A stretch of DNA of 64,000 bases from Microbulbifer pacificus (GTDB taxonomy: Bacteria; Pseudomonadota; Gammaproteobacteria; Pseudomonadales; Cellvibrionaceae). Below, in pieces: positions 35,939 to 45,650 of the stretch. The stretch lies in assembly GCF_002959965.1 (NCBI RefSeq), contig NZ_PREV01000026.1:2115501-2179500 (forward strand), written 5' to 3'. The notes below the pieces were generated by a model that saw nothing but the letters and a program-made list of their open reading frames with translations, had not been told where the DNA came from and did not search any database. Within the stretch, counting starts at the first letter, position 1, and every line of letters begins with the position of its first letter. The position numbers and the translations under genes were made by a program.

Positions 35939-36856
35939 TCAGCCGCCGGGGTAGGGGATAAATTCCTCGCTATCGCCGGGGACTTTTTCAAAGCGGCCGG
36001 CCCGCCAGTCTTCGATTGCCTGGGCGATGCGCTCTTTGCGGCTGGAGACAAAGTTCCAGTCGATAAAGCGCTGGCCCAGGGACTCACCGCCGATAATCGC
36101 GATGCGACAGTCTTCGACGGCTTCCACTTCCACCCCTGCTTCCGGGAGGAATACCGCCAGCGCATGTTGTGGGATCCCGGTGTCCCGCGCACGCAGGGCG
36201 CCGCTGGCGACGTACACTGCGCGCTCCGGCGAATCCGGTAACGTCAGGCGCTGACCCGCTCGCAGCTGTGCCTCCACATAGATTGTTTCGGCGAAGGTTT
36301 TGACCGGTGAGGTACAACCGTAGGCACTGCCCATCATTACCCGCAGCGATACGCCGTCAATTTCCGCGGTGGGAATTTCCGCGGCGGGGTAGTGGTAAAA
36401 CGCCGGTGGCAGCTCTTCATCGGATGCCGGCAGAGCCAGCCACAGTTGCAGACCGTGCAGGCGGTGGTCTGTGCCGCGTAGCTGCTCCGTCTCCCGCTCC
36501 GAGTGCACAATACCGCGCCCGGCCAGCATCAGATTGATGTCGCCGGGGCGGATCGCCTGCAGGCTGCCAAGGGAGTCCCGGTGCAGGATCTCCCCCTCAA
36601 ACAGGTAGGTGACGGTGGCGATGCCGATATGCGGGTGTGGGCGCACGTCGATGCCTGTGCCCGCGGTAAAATCTGCCGGACCCATATGATCGAAGAATAT
36701 CCAGGGGCCCACCATTTTCCGCTCGCGGGTGGGCAGCACTCGGCGCACGGAAAAGCCGCCCAGATCTTTGTTTCTGGGTTCAATGATGATGTCGATGGCA
36801 CCGCAACCGGCGATTACGTCGCATGCCTGTACGGCGTCCTGGGCCAGGTTACTCAT
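35939..36856 (-). CDS. Pirin-family bicupin protein
   Basis: 305 residues. The N-terminal cupin has the pirin metal motif HPHIGIATVTYLFEGEI and the GRGIVHSE block. A C-terminal cupin covers ~170-280. Some bacterial pirins are quercetin dioxygenases and others are regulators, so the biochemical role is open. It is the last gene of a probable minus-strand unit with the FMN reductase (35 bases upstream) and the xylonate-type dehydratase. GGAG precedes the start. Confidence 0.9.
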   Translation of the reverse strand: MSNLAQDAVQACDVIAGCGAIDIIIEPRNKDLGGFSVRRVLPTRERKMVGPWIFFDHMGPADFTAGTGIDVRPHPHIGIATVTYLFEGEILHRDSLGSLQAIRPGDINLMLAGRGIVHSERETEQLRGTDHRLHGLQLWLALPASDEELPPAFYHYPAAEIPTAEIDGVSLRVMMGSAYGCTSPVKTFAETIYVEAQLRAGQRLTLPDSPERAVYVASGALRARDTGIPQHALAVFLPEAGVEVEAVEDCRIAIIGGESLGQRFIDWNFVSSRKERIAQAIEDWRAGRFEKVPGDSEEFIPYPGG

Positions 36857-36891
36857 GGGTTATTCTCCGGTTGTTGAGAGACTGCGGCAGG

Positions 36892-37452
36892 TCAGCCCTG
36901 CAGCCGCCGGGTCCAATCGCCAAGTGCGGTGACGAGCTTGCCGATAAACAGGCGGGTGTCGTCATCGCCGAGGGTACCATCGTCATCGAATTTTTGGTGG
37001 GCGAAGGCGATCATCACCTCAGGCTTATTCACAAAATGCGCATCCAGGTAAATCAGGATGCGGCGCAGATCGTATTGTGCCCGCGCACCGCCGAACGCAC
37101 TCATACTGGCACTCATTACCGCGACCGGCTTGTCGGCAAAGGGCTGCGGATCAAGACGGGAAAGCCAGTCAATGGCATTTTTCAGAACGCCGGAAACCGA
37201 GTAGTTGTATTCCGGCGTGGAGAACAGGATGGCGTCCGCATCCAGTACCTGATTGCCCAGTGTCTGAACCGCTTCCGGCACATGTTTATCGCGCAGGTCC
37301 TGATCGTAAAGCGGGATACCGGAGAGGTCGGCGAAGGTAAAGGATGCGCCATCTCCCGCCAGTTCTTCAGCGACACGCAGTGCGGCACTGTTGAACGAGC
37401 TTTGACGCAGACTGCCGGAAATGGCGAGGATTTTGATGGGACTGGATGCCAT
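36892..37452 (-). CDS. NADPH-dependent FMN reductase
   Basis: 186 residues with a flavodoxin-like fold. GSLRQSSFNSAALR is the FMN phosphate-binding loop and TPEYNYSVSGVLKNAIDWLSR is the conserved flavin-site motif of the family. It reduces FMN, quinones or azo compounds with NAD(P)H. The start at 37452 is preferred over the frame ten codons longer because GGGAG lies six bases ahead. It lies between the dehydratase and pirin genes on the same strand. Confidence 0.92.
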   Translation of the reverse strand: MASSPIKILAISGSLRQSSFNSAALRVAEELAGDGASFTFADLSGIPLYDQDLRDKHVPEAVQTLGNQVLDADAILFSTPEYNYSVSGVLKNAIDWLSRLDPQPFADKPVAVMSASMSAFGGARAQYDLRRILIYLDAHFVNKPEVMIAFAHQKFDDDGTLGDDDTRLFIGKLVTALGDWTRRLQG

Positions 37453-37519
37453 GGCTGCTCCCGCAGAGGATTGAACAAGCAAGCCTCAAAGATAGCAGGT
37501 CGACGTCGCGGTGATCGAA

Positions 37520-39343
37520 CTAATGGGAATGACGACCCACCGGGTGTGCATCGAGAACCCGGATGAATTCCTCGTCGGTTTCCATTACCGCGCCGGTACT
37601 CAGTGGGCTTACCGTTTTGCGATAAATCTCCTGCCAGGGCGTCTGATTCACCAGCTGGGTGCCCTGCAAGTGTCGGCGGCGCTCTGTCAGCGCTTCGTCG
37701 CTCAGCAGCAGATCGACCCGATGGTTGGCGAGGTCCACACGGATGCCGTCGCCCGTCTGCAACAGGGCCAGGCCGCCGCCTGTAACCGATTCCGGGACAA
37801 TGTGCAGAATCGAGGGGCTGCCGGACGTGCCGCTCTGGCGGCCGTCTCCCATGGTGGGCAGACAGTTGATGCCCCGCTTTACCAGCCGTGCGGGTGGCAG
37901 CATGTTCACGACTTCCGCAGAACCCGGGTAGCCCACCGGACCCACGTTGCGGATAACCAGAATACAGTGTTCGTCGATATCCAGCGCCGGATCGTCGATG
38001 CGCGCGCGGTAATCCTCCGGTCCCTCGAAGACGATAGCGCGGGCGGTAAAACACAGAGGGTGCCGGGGATCGGACAGATATTTTTCGCGGAACCCGGGGC
38101 TGATCACGGATTTTTTCATCAGTGCGGAATCGAAAAAATTACCGCGCATGATGGCGAAACCGGCTTTCTCCATCAGCGGTTTGTCAGTCGGAAAAATCAC
38201 CTCGCGGTTGCGTACCGGAAACGCCTCGCAATTGTGCGCGAGTGAGTGGCCGGTAACGGTATTCTGGCTACCATCGATCAGGCCATCGCGGATCAGCTGA
38301 TTTAGCAGAGCCGGTACGCCGCCGGCGCGGTAAAACTCTTCACCGAGATATTTACCGGCAGGCATACAGTTCACCAGCAGCGGAATGTTCTCACCGTACT
38401 GCTGCCAGTCGTCCATGGTGAAGTTCACGTCTTTCATGCCCCGTGCCAGCGCTAACAGATGTACCACGGCGTTGGTCGAACCACCGAGCGCGCTGCAGGC
38501 TACGACCGCATTGAGGAAAGACCGACGGGTGAGAATATCCGATGGTTTCAGATTCTCAAACGCCATTTCCACGATGCGCCGCCCGGTGTGGTAGCCCATC
38601 TGCGCGCGCTCTTTATATGGCGCGGGAATGGCGGCACAGCCGGGCAGGGACATTCCCAGCACTTCTGCAAGGGCATTCATCGAAAGCGCTGTGCCCATGG
38701 TGTTGCAATGGCCGACACTGGGGACAGACGCCGCCGAGGCCTCCATAAATCCCGTGTAGTCCAGCTCTCCCTTCGCCAGACGCTCGCGGTTCTGCCAGAT
38801 GGCAGCACCGGAGCCGACACGTTCCTCCTTGTCCGTGCCACCATCGCAACTTACCGGTCGCCAGCCGTTCAGCATCGGCCCCCCGGAGTAAACAATCGCC
38901 GGGATATCCAATTGCAGCGCGGCCATTAATGTAGCCGGTGTGGTTTTGTCACAACCGGTGGTGAGTACCACGGCATCAATCGGATAACCGTGCAAAATTT
39001 CGATTAGCCCGAGGGTTGCCAGATTGCGGTCAAGCGCCGCGGTGGGGCGCCGGCCCTGCTCAAAAATGGGGTGCACCGGGAATTCCATCGGAATACCCCC
39101 GGCATCGCGGATGCCGTCTTTTACCCGCTGCGCCAGTTCCCGGTGGTGTCGGTTACAGGGGGTTAGATCGCTGCCGGTCTGGGCAATGCCGACGATCGGC
39201 CGCCCGGATTGCAGCTCTTCGCGGGTGAGACCGAAATTGAAGTAACGTTCAAGATACAGTGCGGTGTGATCGGCATTCGCCTTGTCGTCGAACCAGTGGG
39301 CGCTGCGGAACCGGGGGGTCGATTTTCTGCGGGGATCGGTCAT
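37520..39343 (-). CDS. xylD: IlvD/Edd-family sugar-acid dehydratase, D-xylonate dehydratase type
   Basis: 607 residues. It dehydrates an aldonic acid to its 2-keto-3-deoxy derivative using an iron-sulfur cluster. Cysteines are visible in SDLTPCNR, TTGCDKTTPA and SVGHCNTMGTA; the cofactor lysine region is ERVGSG. The N-terminus (RFRSAHWFDD) and end (PWQEIYR) closely recall Caulobacter xylonate dehydratase XylD. Other pentonates, such as L-arabinonate, remain possible. No clear Shine-Dalgarno sequence precedes the ATG. Xylose dehydrogenase and the later Weimberg or Dahms genes are not here, so it probably uses xylonate from elsewhere. Confidence 0.88.
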   Translation of the reverse strand: MTDPRRKSTPRFRSAHWFDDKANADHTALYLERYFNFGLTREELQSGRPIVGIAQTGSDLTPCNRHHRELAQRVKDGIRDAGGIPMEFPVHPIFEQGRRPTAALDRNLATLGLIEILHGYPIDAVVLTTGCDKTTPATLMAALQLDIPAIVYSGGPMLNGWRPVSCDGGTDKEERVGSGAAIWQNRERLAKGELDYTGFMEASAASVPSVGHCNTMGTALSMNALAEVLGMSLPGCAAIPAPYKERAQMGYHTGRRIVEMAFENLKPSDILTRRSFLNAVVACSALGGSTNAVVHLLALARGMKDVNFTMDDWQQYGENIPLLVNCMPAGKYLGEEFYRAGGVPALLNQLIRDGLIDGSQNTVTGHSLAHNCEAFPVRNREVIFPTDKPLMEKAGFAIMRGNFFDSALMKKSVISPGFREKYLSDPRHPLCFTARAIVFEGPEDYRARIDDPALDIDEHCILVIRNVGPVGYPGSAEVVNMLPPARLVKRGINCLPTMGDGRQSGTSGSPSILHIVPESVTGGGLALLQTGDGIRVDLANHRVDLLLSDEALTERRRHLQGTQLVNQTPWQEIYRKTVSPLSTGAVMETDEEFIRVLDAHPVGRHSH

Positions 39344-39419
39344 GATGAGTACGGTTTTTTTTTGTTATTGAGGCGATGGCAATTTGTTATTCACACCGGC
39401 TATGAGCCAACACCGGTTA

Positions 39420-39453
39420 TACATTTTTGATGTAACGGTACATCTGGTATGTA
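39420..39453. promoter_or_regulatory. Tandem TACAT-N5-ATGTA palindromes upstream of the dehydratase
   Basis: TACAT-TTTTG-ATGTA (39420-39434) and TACAT-CTGGT-ATGTA (39439-39453) are two perfect 15-base palindromes, 19 bases centre to centre, 77-110 bases before the dehydratase start. This is the layout of a dimeric repressor or activator site pair. The regulator is unknown. Confidence 0.6.
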
Positions 39454-39470
39454 AGACGGTCGAACAGGGC

Positions 39471-39499
39471 AAAAACTCCCCATTGCTATGGAGAGTTTT
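39471..39499 (-). terminator. Terminator-like hairpin, minus strand
   Basis: Read on the minus strand, AAAACTCTCC pairs with GGGGAGTTTT (one G-U pair) around an eight-base loop and ends in five T. It lies downstream of lacI and just before the dehydratase promoter, so it may end lacI transcription. Confidence 0.55.
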
Positions 39500-39965
39500 C
39501 AGTGGAAAAAACAGATAATGTGAACGACTCAGTTATTTCCGAGTACAAAACAGCGTTCCAGATCCTTTGGGTATCGCAGGCCCAGGTTTGCAGCGCTTTT
39601 GCCGGTTTTGGGCTGTAGGTTCTGCTCTTCCTGCTCGTGCTTCTTCTGTGCGGCGAGCAATGCGGGTTTGGAAGAACTGTGGGGCTTTACCGACAAATGC
39701 GTATTCATGGTGGCGACCTCGACTACTTATACGCTACTGCTTATATCCTTGCTGCTCTCGGTGCGCGCTGCTCCCGACTGAAATGACCGGGTTCGGCGCG
39801 GCTACTAGTTCTAACTGTAGTGTAAAACTCGCTGAATCCGCTGCCGGCGATGATCTTTTAGTGAACTTTTATCGAACTTTGCGCGCAATTCCCGGTCGCC
39901 GTAAGATGCTGCGCAATATTTCGTTAGTAAGGTGTTTCTGCGCGGAAAATTTGCCGCGGCGGGGA
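39500..39965. other. Intergenic stretch without a recognisable gene
   Basis: Between the lacI stop and the terminator-like hairpin. It is lower in GC than its neighbours, and no frame here has a ribosome site or a recognisable protein. The plus-strand frame from 39567 runs into antisense lacI and is not credible. Confidence 0.6.
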
Positions 39966-40982
39966 TCAGCCGGGGGCTCTGCCAGTGGACTTGCGTACGA
40001 TCAGCCTGTGGGGAACGATCTCCGGTGTACTGTCGCCTTCGCCACCGTCGATCACCTGGCAGAGGCGGCGCATACTGCGCTCGCCGATTTCTTCCGCCGG
40101 CTGGGCAATGGTGGTCAGCGGGGGATCCGCGATTTCCGCGTAGCGGATATCGTCGAAGCCGATTACGGAAATATCCCGTGGAATTCTCAGGCCGGCACTT
40201 TTGATCTCATGCAGGGCACCCAGGGCCATTTCATCGTTGGCACAAAACAGCGCGGTGGGGCGCTGTTCCAGATCCAGCAGGCGCCGGGTGGCGCGACGGG
40301 CACCGTCGATGGACTGCTCGCCCTCTACGATCCAGTCATTGGATACCGCCAGTTTCGCTTTGCGCATGGCCTTGCGATAACCCTTCTCGCGATCCCTGGT
40401 GAGTAGAGAATCCCGCTTGCCGGTAATAAATCCGATGCGCTGGTGGCCGAGCTGGATCAGGTAGTCGGTACCATCCGCGGCCGCAGCGATGTTGTCTACG
40501 CGCACACTGGGGAAGTGACTGAGTTCCGCGCTGACGCTTTCCAGTCCCAGTACCAGTGGTGGGTGCGCGCGCGCGCTGCCGCGGTTGGCAGTGGCTTCTT
40601 CAAACGGAGAAATACTGGCTAACAGCAGGATGCCATCCGCCTGTTTGGAGAACACCATGTCGGTGTACTCGTCGAATTCGTGGGAGTTGGACTGGGTATC
40701 GCGAATCAGAATACTGTAGCCCTGCTCATCCGCCACCCGCCATACCCCGCGCATGACACCGTCGAGAAACGGGTCGCCAACGGCCGGCAGCACCACCACG
40801 ATCAGGCTGGTCTTGCCGCGGCGAAAGTTGCGCGCCAGGGCGTTGGGCGCGTAGCCCACGGCGTCGATGGCGGCCTGCACTTTATTGCGGGTTTTTTCCT
40901 TCACCTGTTCCGGGCTGTTGAGATAGCGGGAAACTGTGGCGGTAGATACACCGGCGAGCTTGGCGACTTTTTTGATGGACAC
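39966..40982 (-). CDS. LacI-family transcriptional regulator, probably of the xylose genes
   Basis: 338 residues. The N-terminal helix-turn-helix is SIKKVAKLAGVSTATVSRYLN, followed by the hinge helix NALARNFRRGKT and a periplasmic-binding-protein-like sensor domain ending FDDIRYAEIADPPLTTIAQP. GTG 40982 is chosen because the LacI N-terminus starts exactly there and AGAGGG lies six bases ahead; the 53 extra codons of the longer frame have no family likeness. It lies after xylA on the same strand, past a terminator. The LacI-type palindrome at 45114-45127 before the transaldolase gene is its likely target. An inverted repeat at 41012-41029 may allow autoregulation. Confidence 0.92.
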   Translation of the reverse strand: MSIKKVAKLAGVSTATVSRYLNSPEQVKEKTRNKVQAAIDAVGYAPNALARNFRRGKTSLIVVVLPAVGDPFLDGVMRGVWRVADEQGYSILIRDTQSNSHEFDEYTDMVFSKQADGILLLASISPFEEATANRGSARAHPPLVLGLESVSAELSHFPSVRVDNIAAAADGTDYLIQLGHQRIGFITGKRDSLLTRDREKGYRKAMRKAKLAVSNDWIVEGEQSIDGARRATRRLLDLEQRPTALFCANDEMALGALHEIKSAGLRIPRDISVIGFDDIRYAEIADPPLTTIAQPAEEIGERSMRRLCQVIDGGEGDSTPEIVPHRLIVRKSTGRAPG

Positions 40983-41011
40983 TGGCGCCCTCTGTTCTGC
41001 AATTCTGATGA

Positions 41012-41029
41012 TACCAGTGTGTCCTGGTA
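41012..41029. promoter_or_regulatory. Inverted repeat before lacI
   Basis: TACCAG-TGTGTC-CTGGTA lies 30 bases before the GTG start. It could be an operator. It lacks the central CG of LacI boxes, so another regulator is possible. Confidence 0.4.
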
Positions 41030-41081
41030 GGCGAAGGGCCAGATGGTAGCGCCTGCGTCGCCGGAATGGTATCCGGGGCAT

Positions 41082-41107
41082 AAAAAAGGGCCTGCAATGG
41101 CAGGCCC
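41082..41107 (-). terminator. Rho-independent terminator of the tal-xylB-xylA operon
   Basis: Minus strand: GGGCCTG and CAGGCCC stem with a six-base loop, then TTTTTT. It separates xylA from lacI. Confidence 0.9.
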
Positions 41108-41227
41108 AAACCAGAGTCATCTGACGTTGAGGTGATATCAATCAATCCTGGGTATTGCGGAAAAGCGTAGCGGATGGATGGCAGAAGGTGGCCGCCAGGA
41201 ACCCGCGCAACCGCTTTATCGCGATAC

Positions 41228-42562
<1,335 letters not shown>

Positions 42563-42576
42563 GATCTGCTCCAGAA

Positions 42577-44076
42577 TTATTCGTTGATTTGTACGCTCGG
42601 GTACTGCTGGCCGAGCAGTTCGAGGAATTTTTGGTAAAGAGACTGATACGCGGCCGCGGCCGCTGCATCCGGTGTGCAGCCGAGGCGGGTATCCACCGCC
42701 AGGTGTTGCCGGGTGAGTTCCAACAGATCAGCGTGTTCATCGCAGGCCCACAGTGCCTGCATGGCGGCGCCGAACGCCGCGCCTTCCTGTTGTATCGGTA
42801 CTTCCACCGGCAGGTTGAAAATATCTGCAACCATCTGCCGCCAGTGGGCACTCCTGGCGCCGCCTCCGGTCAGGCGAATAGCGCTGAACTGCTGGCCTGC
42901 ACGGGCGAAGGCATCGAGGCCGCGACGCAGGGTAAACGTCGCCCCTTCCATGGCGGCGCGGTACAGGTTCGCGGGTGTTGTATTGCCGTCGCTCATACCG
43001 TGCAGGCTGGCGCGGGCATGGGGCAGGTTGGGGGTGCGCTCTCCGTTGTACAACGGCAGGCTCAGCAGGCCGTCGCTGCCGATCCGTGATTGCGCCAGCA
43101 GCGACTCACATTCATCGATGGTTTTTCCCAGCGCCTTGCGGGTGATTTCCGTGGCCACGGTGCAATTCATGGTGCACAAAAGCGGTAGCCAGCCACCGGA
43201 GGAAGAGCAGAACGCCGCGAGTTCACCGTCGGGATCCATGGCGGGTGTGTCGCTGTGGGCGAACAGGGTGCCGGAAGTACCGAGGCTAAGTGTCAGCACG
43301 CCGGGCGCTATCGAACCGGTACCGAAGGCGGCCATCATGTTGTCGCCGCCACCGGTGGAAACTCTGACCCCCGCCGGCAGCCCGAACTCCCGCGCAGCGT
43401 TGGCGCTGAGCGGAATGGTGGCATCGGCTTGCAGCAGCGGTGGCAACAGCGGCAGTAAATCCCGATCCGGATCCAGTGCGCGCAGCATTTCACGGTCGTA
43501 TTCGCGGCGCAGGATATTCAGATAGCCGGTGCCGGACGCATCGCCGAACTCGGTGAAGATTTTTCCTGTGAGATAAAAGTTCAGATAGTCGTGGGGCAGC
43601 AGGATATGTGCGAGTTCCCCGTAGGCCTGTGGGTTGTTTTTCTTCAGCCACAGAACTTTGGAAATGGTATATCCCGGCAGAATCGGGTTGCCCACCGCGT
43701 CGATGCAACGTTCAGTGCCGCCGAAGCGAGCGGTAATTTCCTCGCATTCGGCGATGGTGCTGGTATCACACCAGAGCTTCACTGGTGCGATGACGTCGCC
43801 ATTCTTGTTCAGTGGCACGAATCCGTGCTGCTGGCCGGATACTCCGATGCCGCGTACGCGGCCTTTGATCTCCGTTGGCAGTTCACTCATGCACTGGTGC
43901 AGCGCGGCGAGCCACCAGGCTGCCAGCTGTTCGCGGCTGCCGTCGTCACGGCTGATCAGTTCCAGTGGCGCGGCGGAGACGTGCAGAATTTTTTTCTGCT
44001 CGGCATCGTAGGCCAGCAGTTTCAGGCTCTGGGTGCCGGCGTCGATGCCCAGGAATACTGTTTGTGACGCGCTCAT
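42577..44076 (-). CDS. xylB: Xylulokinase XylB
   Basis: 499 residues, FGGY-family kinase. It phosphorylates D-xylulose to xylulose 5-phosphate. The N-terminal phosphate loop is [40 protein letters not shown] and the C-terminal [21 protein letters not shown] are typical. Its ATG directly abuts the TAA of the transaldolase gene, which points to translational coupling. Confidence 0.97.
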   Translation of the reverse strand: MSASQTVFLGIDAGTQSLKLLAYDAEQKKILHVSAAPLELISRDDGSREQLAAWWLAALHQCMSELPTEIKGRVRGIGVSGQQHGFVPLNKNGDVIAPVKLWCDTSTIAECEEITARFGGTERCIDAVGNPILPGYTISKVLWLKKNNPQAYGELAHILLPHDYLNFYLTGKIFTEFGDASGTGYLNILRREYDREMLRALDPDRDLLPLLPPLLQADATIPLSANAAREFGLPAGVRVSTGGGDNMMAAFGTGSIAPGVLTLSLGTSGTLFAHSDTPAMDPDGELAAFCSSSGGWLPLLCTMNCTVATEITRKALGKTIDECESLLAQSRIGSDGLLSLPLYNGERTPNLPHARASLHGMSDGNTTPANLYRAAMEGATFTLRRGLDAFARAGQQFSAIRLTGGGARSAHWRQMVADIFNLPVEVPIQQEGAAFGAAMQALWACDEHADLLELTRQHLAVDTRLGCTPDAAAAAAYQSLYQKFLELLGQQYPSVQINE

Positions 44077-45063
44077 TTACACCGCCTCGAAATTTCTGGC
44101 GCGGGTCTGCAGCTGGCTTTCCAGTGCGCACTGGTCGAGCACGAATTTACGGATACCTTCGCCGAGCTTTTCGTGTGCCATAGCGTCGTCGTTGTGCTGG
44201 AAGCGGAAGTCACTTTCTGCCAGGGGGGCGGCGGTATTGCCTGTGTCCGCCGGCGCTGTCAGCGCGCGCGGAAGTTCGCTCTGGTCGGCGGCGAGCTGCG
44301 CGAGCAGGTCCGGGCTGATGGTGAGACTGTCGCAGCCGGCGAGCGCCTCGATCTGCCCGGTATTGCGAAAGCTCGCACCCATGACGGTGGTGCGGTAGCC
44401 GTGCTCTTTGTAGAAGTGGTAAATACGGCGCACGGATTGCACGCCGGGATCCTGCTCCGGAGTGAAGCCGTTGGCATCGGTATTCTTCAGATGCCAGTCG
44501 AGAATGCGACCTACAAACGGAGAAATCAGGGTAACCCCGGCGTCGGCACAGGCGCGGGCCTGGGCGAAGCTGAACAGCAGGGTCAGGTTACAGTGAATTC
44601 CCTCGCGCTCAAGAACCTCCGCGGCCTTGATGCCCTCCCAGGTCGAGGCGACCTTGATCAGCACGCGCTCCGGTGCCACGCCTATTTGCGCATACAGCCC
44701 CATCAGCCGGCGCGCGCGCTCCAGAGTGGCTGCGGTATCAAAGGACAGCCGTGCATCCACTTCGGTGGAAATACGCCCGGGGACGATCTGCAGGATTTCA
44801 CGGCCAATGCCAGCGGCCAGGTAGTCACAGCACAGTGCCGTCTGTTCATCGTCGCTGCCACCCTGCGTGGCTGCAAAGGCGATGGCGCGGTCGATCAGCG
44901 GCTGGTATTCCGCCTGCTGCGCGGCCTTCAGCAGCAGAGAGGGGTTGGTTGTGGCGTCCAGCGGGGTGAACTGGCGGATCGCGTTGATATCACCGGTGTC
45001 TGCCACCACAGCGGTCATCGACCGCAACTGACTGAGCTTGTCCATGAGGTATTGATTTCCCAT
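44077..45063 (-). CDS. tal: Transaldolase
   Basis: 328 residues (322 if the start is ATG 45045, which matches the E. coli TalB N-terminus MTDKL better). It moves a dihydroxyacetone unit between sugar phosphates in the pentose phosphate pathway. [12 protein letters not shown] and the Schiff-base lysine in [12 protein letters not shown] are clear, with [28 protein letters not shown] following. As the first gene of the xylose unit it links xylulose 5-phosphate to central metabolism. A LacI-type operator lies 51 bases before the start. Confidence 0.95.
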   Translation of the reverse strand: MGNQYLMDKLSQLRSMTAVVADTGDINAIRQFTPLDATTNPSLLLKAAQQAEYQPLIDRAIAFAATQGGSDDEQTALCCDYLAAGIGREILQIVPGRISTEVDARLSFDTAATLERARRLMGLYAQIGVAPERVLIKVASTWEGIKAAEVLEREGIHCNLTLLFSFAQARACADAGVTLISPFVGRILDWHLKNTDANGFTPEQDPGVQSVRRIYHFYKEHGYRTTVMGASFRNTGQIEALAGCDSLTISPDLLAQLAADQSELPRALTAPADTGNTAAPLAESDFRFQHNDDAMAHEKLGEGIRKFVLDQCALESQLQTRARNFEAV

Positions 45064-45113
45064 CTATCGCCTGTTTCCGGGTCGATGCATTCGGCGATGC
45101 CCTGCACCCAAAA

Positions 45114-45127
45114 TGTAAACGTTTTCA
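45114..45127. promoter_or_regulatory. LacI-family operator before the xylose operon
   Basis: TGTAAACGTTTTCA is a 14-base palindrome (one asymmetric pair) with the central CG typical of LacI/GalR operators. It lies 51 bases before the transaldolase start. The LacI gene at 39966-40982 is the natural candidate regulator. Confidence 0.75.
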
Positions 45128-45343
45128 TTTTGGCGTAGTGTGCATGATCCTGGGGAGGAATGCCAGAGTTGGGTTTGAAAGAATTATTCGATGTCTGACG
45201 TTTACATCTATTGGGTCACCGCAGCTGATAAAGAATATGTATAGGTAAATTTGATGAGGTCGAAAGGTTTATTTGATTTCAGCTATTGCTGCGTTCTCCT
45301 TACCTTTATCCGTGTTTGGAAGCCTCAGTGAAGGAGAAAGCGA
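45128..45343. other. Intergenic, no gene seen
   Basis: AT-rich stretch upstream of both the xylose operon and the small frame at 45344. It probably carries divergent promoters, but I could not place their boxes with confidence. Confidence 0.4.
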
Positions 45344-45442
45344 ATGAAAAGTCTGATTTCAGTTTCCGTTGAGTCCACCGATTTGGAATGTAACTACAGC
45401 GACAATTACTACGGAGATCAGGTATGCATTCCGAAGACATAG
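45344..45442 (+). CDS. Possible small protein, 32 residues
   Basis: A short frame with a strong ribosome site (AAGGAG at 45331-45336, seven bases before the ATG). The predicted product is acidic and polar (MKSLISVSVESTDLECNYSD...). A second frame, 45424-45540 (38 residues), overlaps its end and also has GGAG ahead. Neither resembles a protein I know. They may be leader peptides or chance frames before the alkylsulfatase gene. Confidence 0.25.
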   Translation: MKSLISVSVESTDLECNYSDNYYGDQVCIPKT

Positions 45443-45650
45443 TGACGACGCTGGTGACCAGGATTCTGCTGTGTGCCCTTGAGTCCCAGTTGCGCAGCCC
45501 GCCAGAGAAATCTGCGGGCGGCGATCGGGCTGGCGGGTGACGTGGTCTCGAACCGGCGGGAGATGCTGTGCACTCGCAGCTCCCGCAACTGGCGGCCCAC
45601 CTGGTATCGGCTAGGCTTTTTGCAGTATTTCGCCATATAAGGTTACCGTC

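Noticed and set aside
37520..39343. Reading the dehydratase as Edd (phosphogluconate dehydratase) or IlvD
   Set aside because: The N- and C-termini match the pentonate dehydratase group instead, and no branched-chain or Entner-Doudoroff genes adjoin it.
39567..40406. 279-codon plus-strand frame in the lacI downstream gap
   Set aside because: Half is antisense to lacI and the rest has no family likeness or ribosome site.
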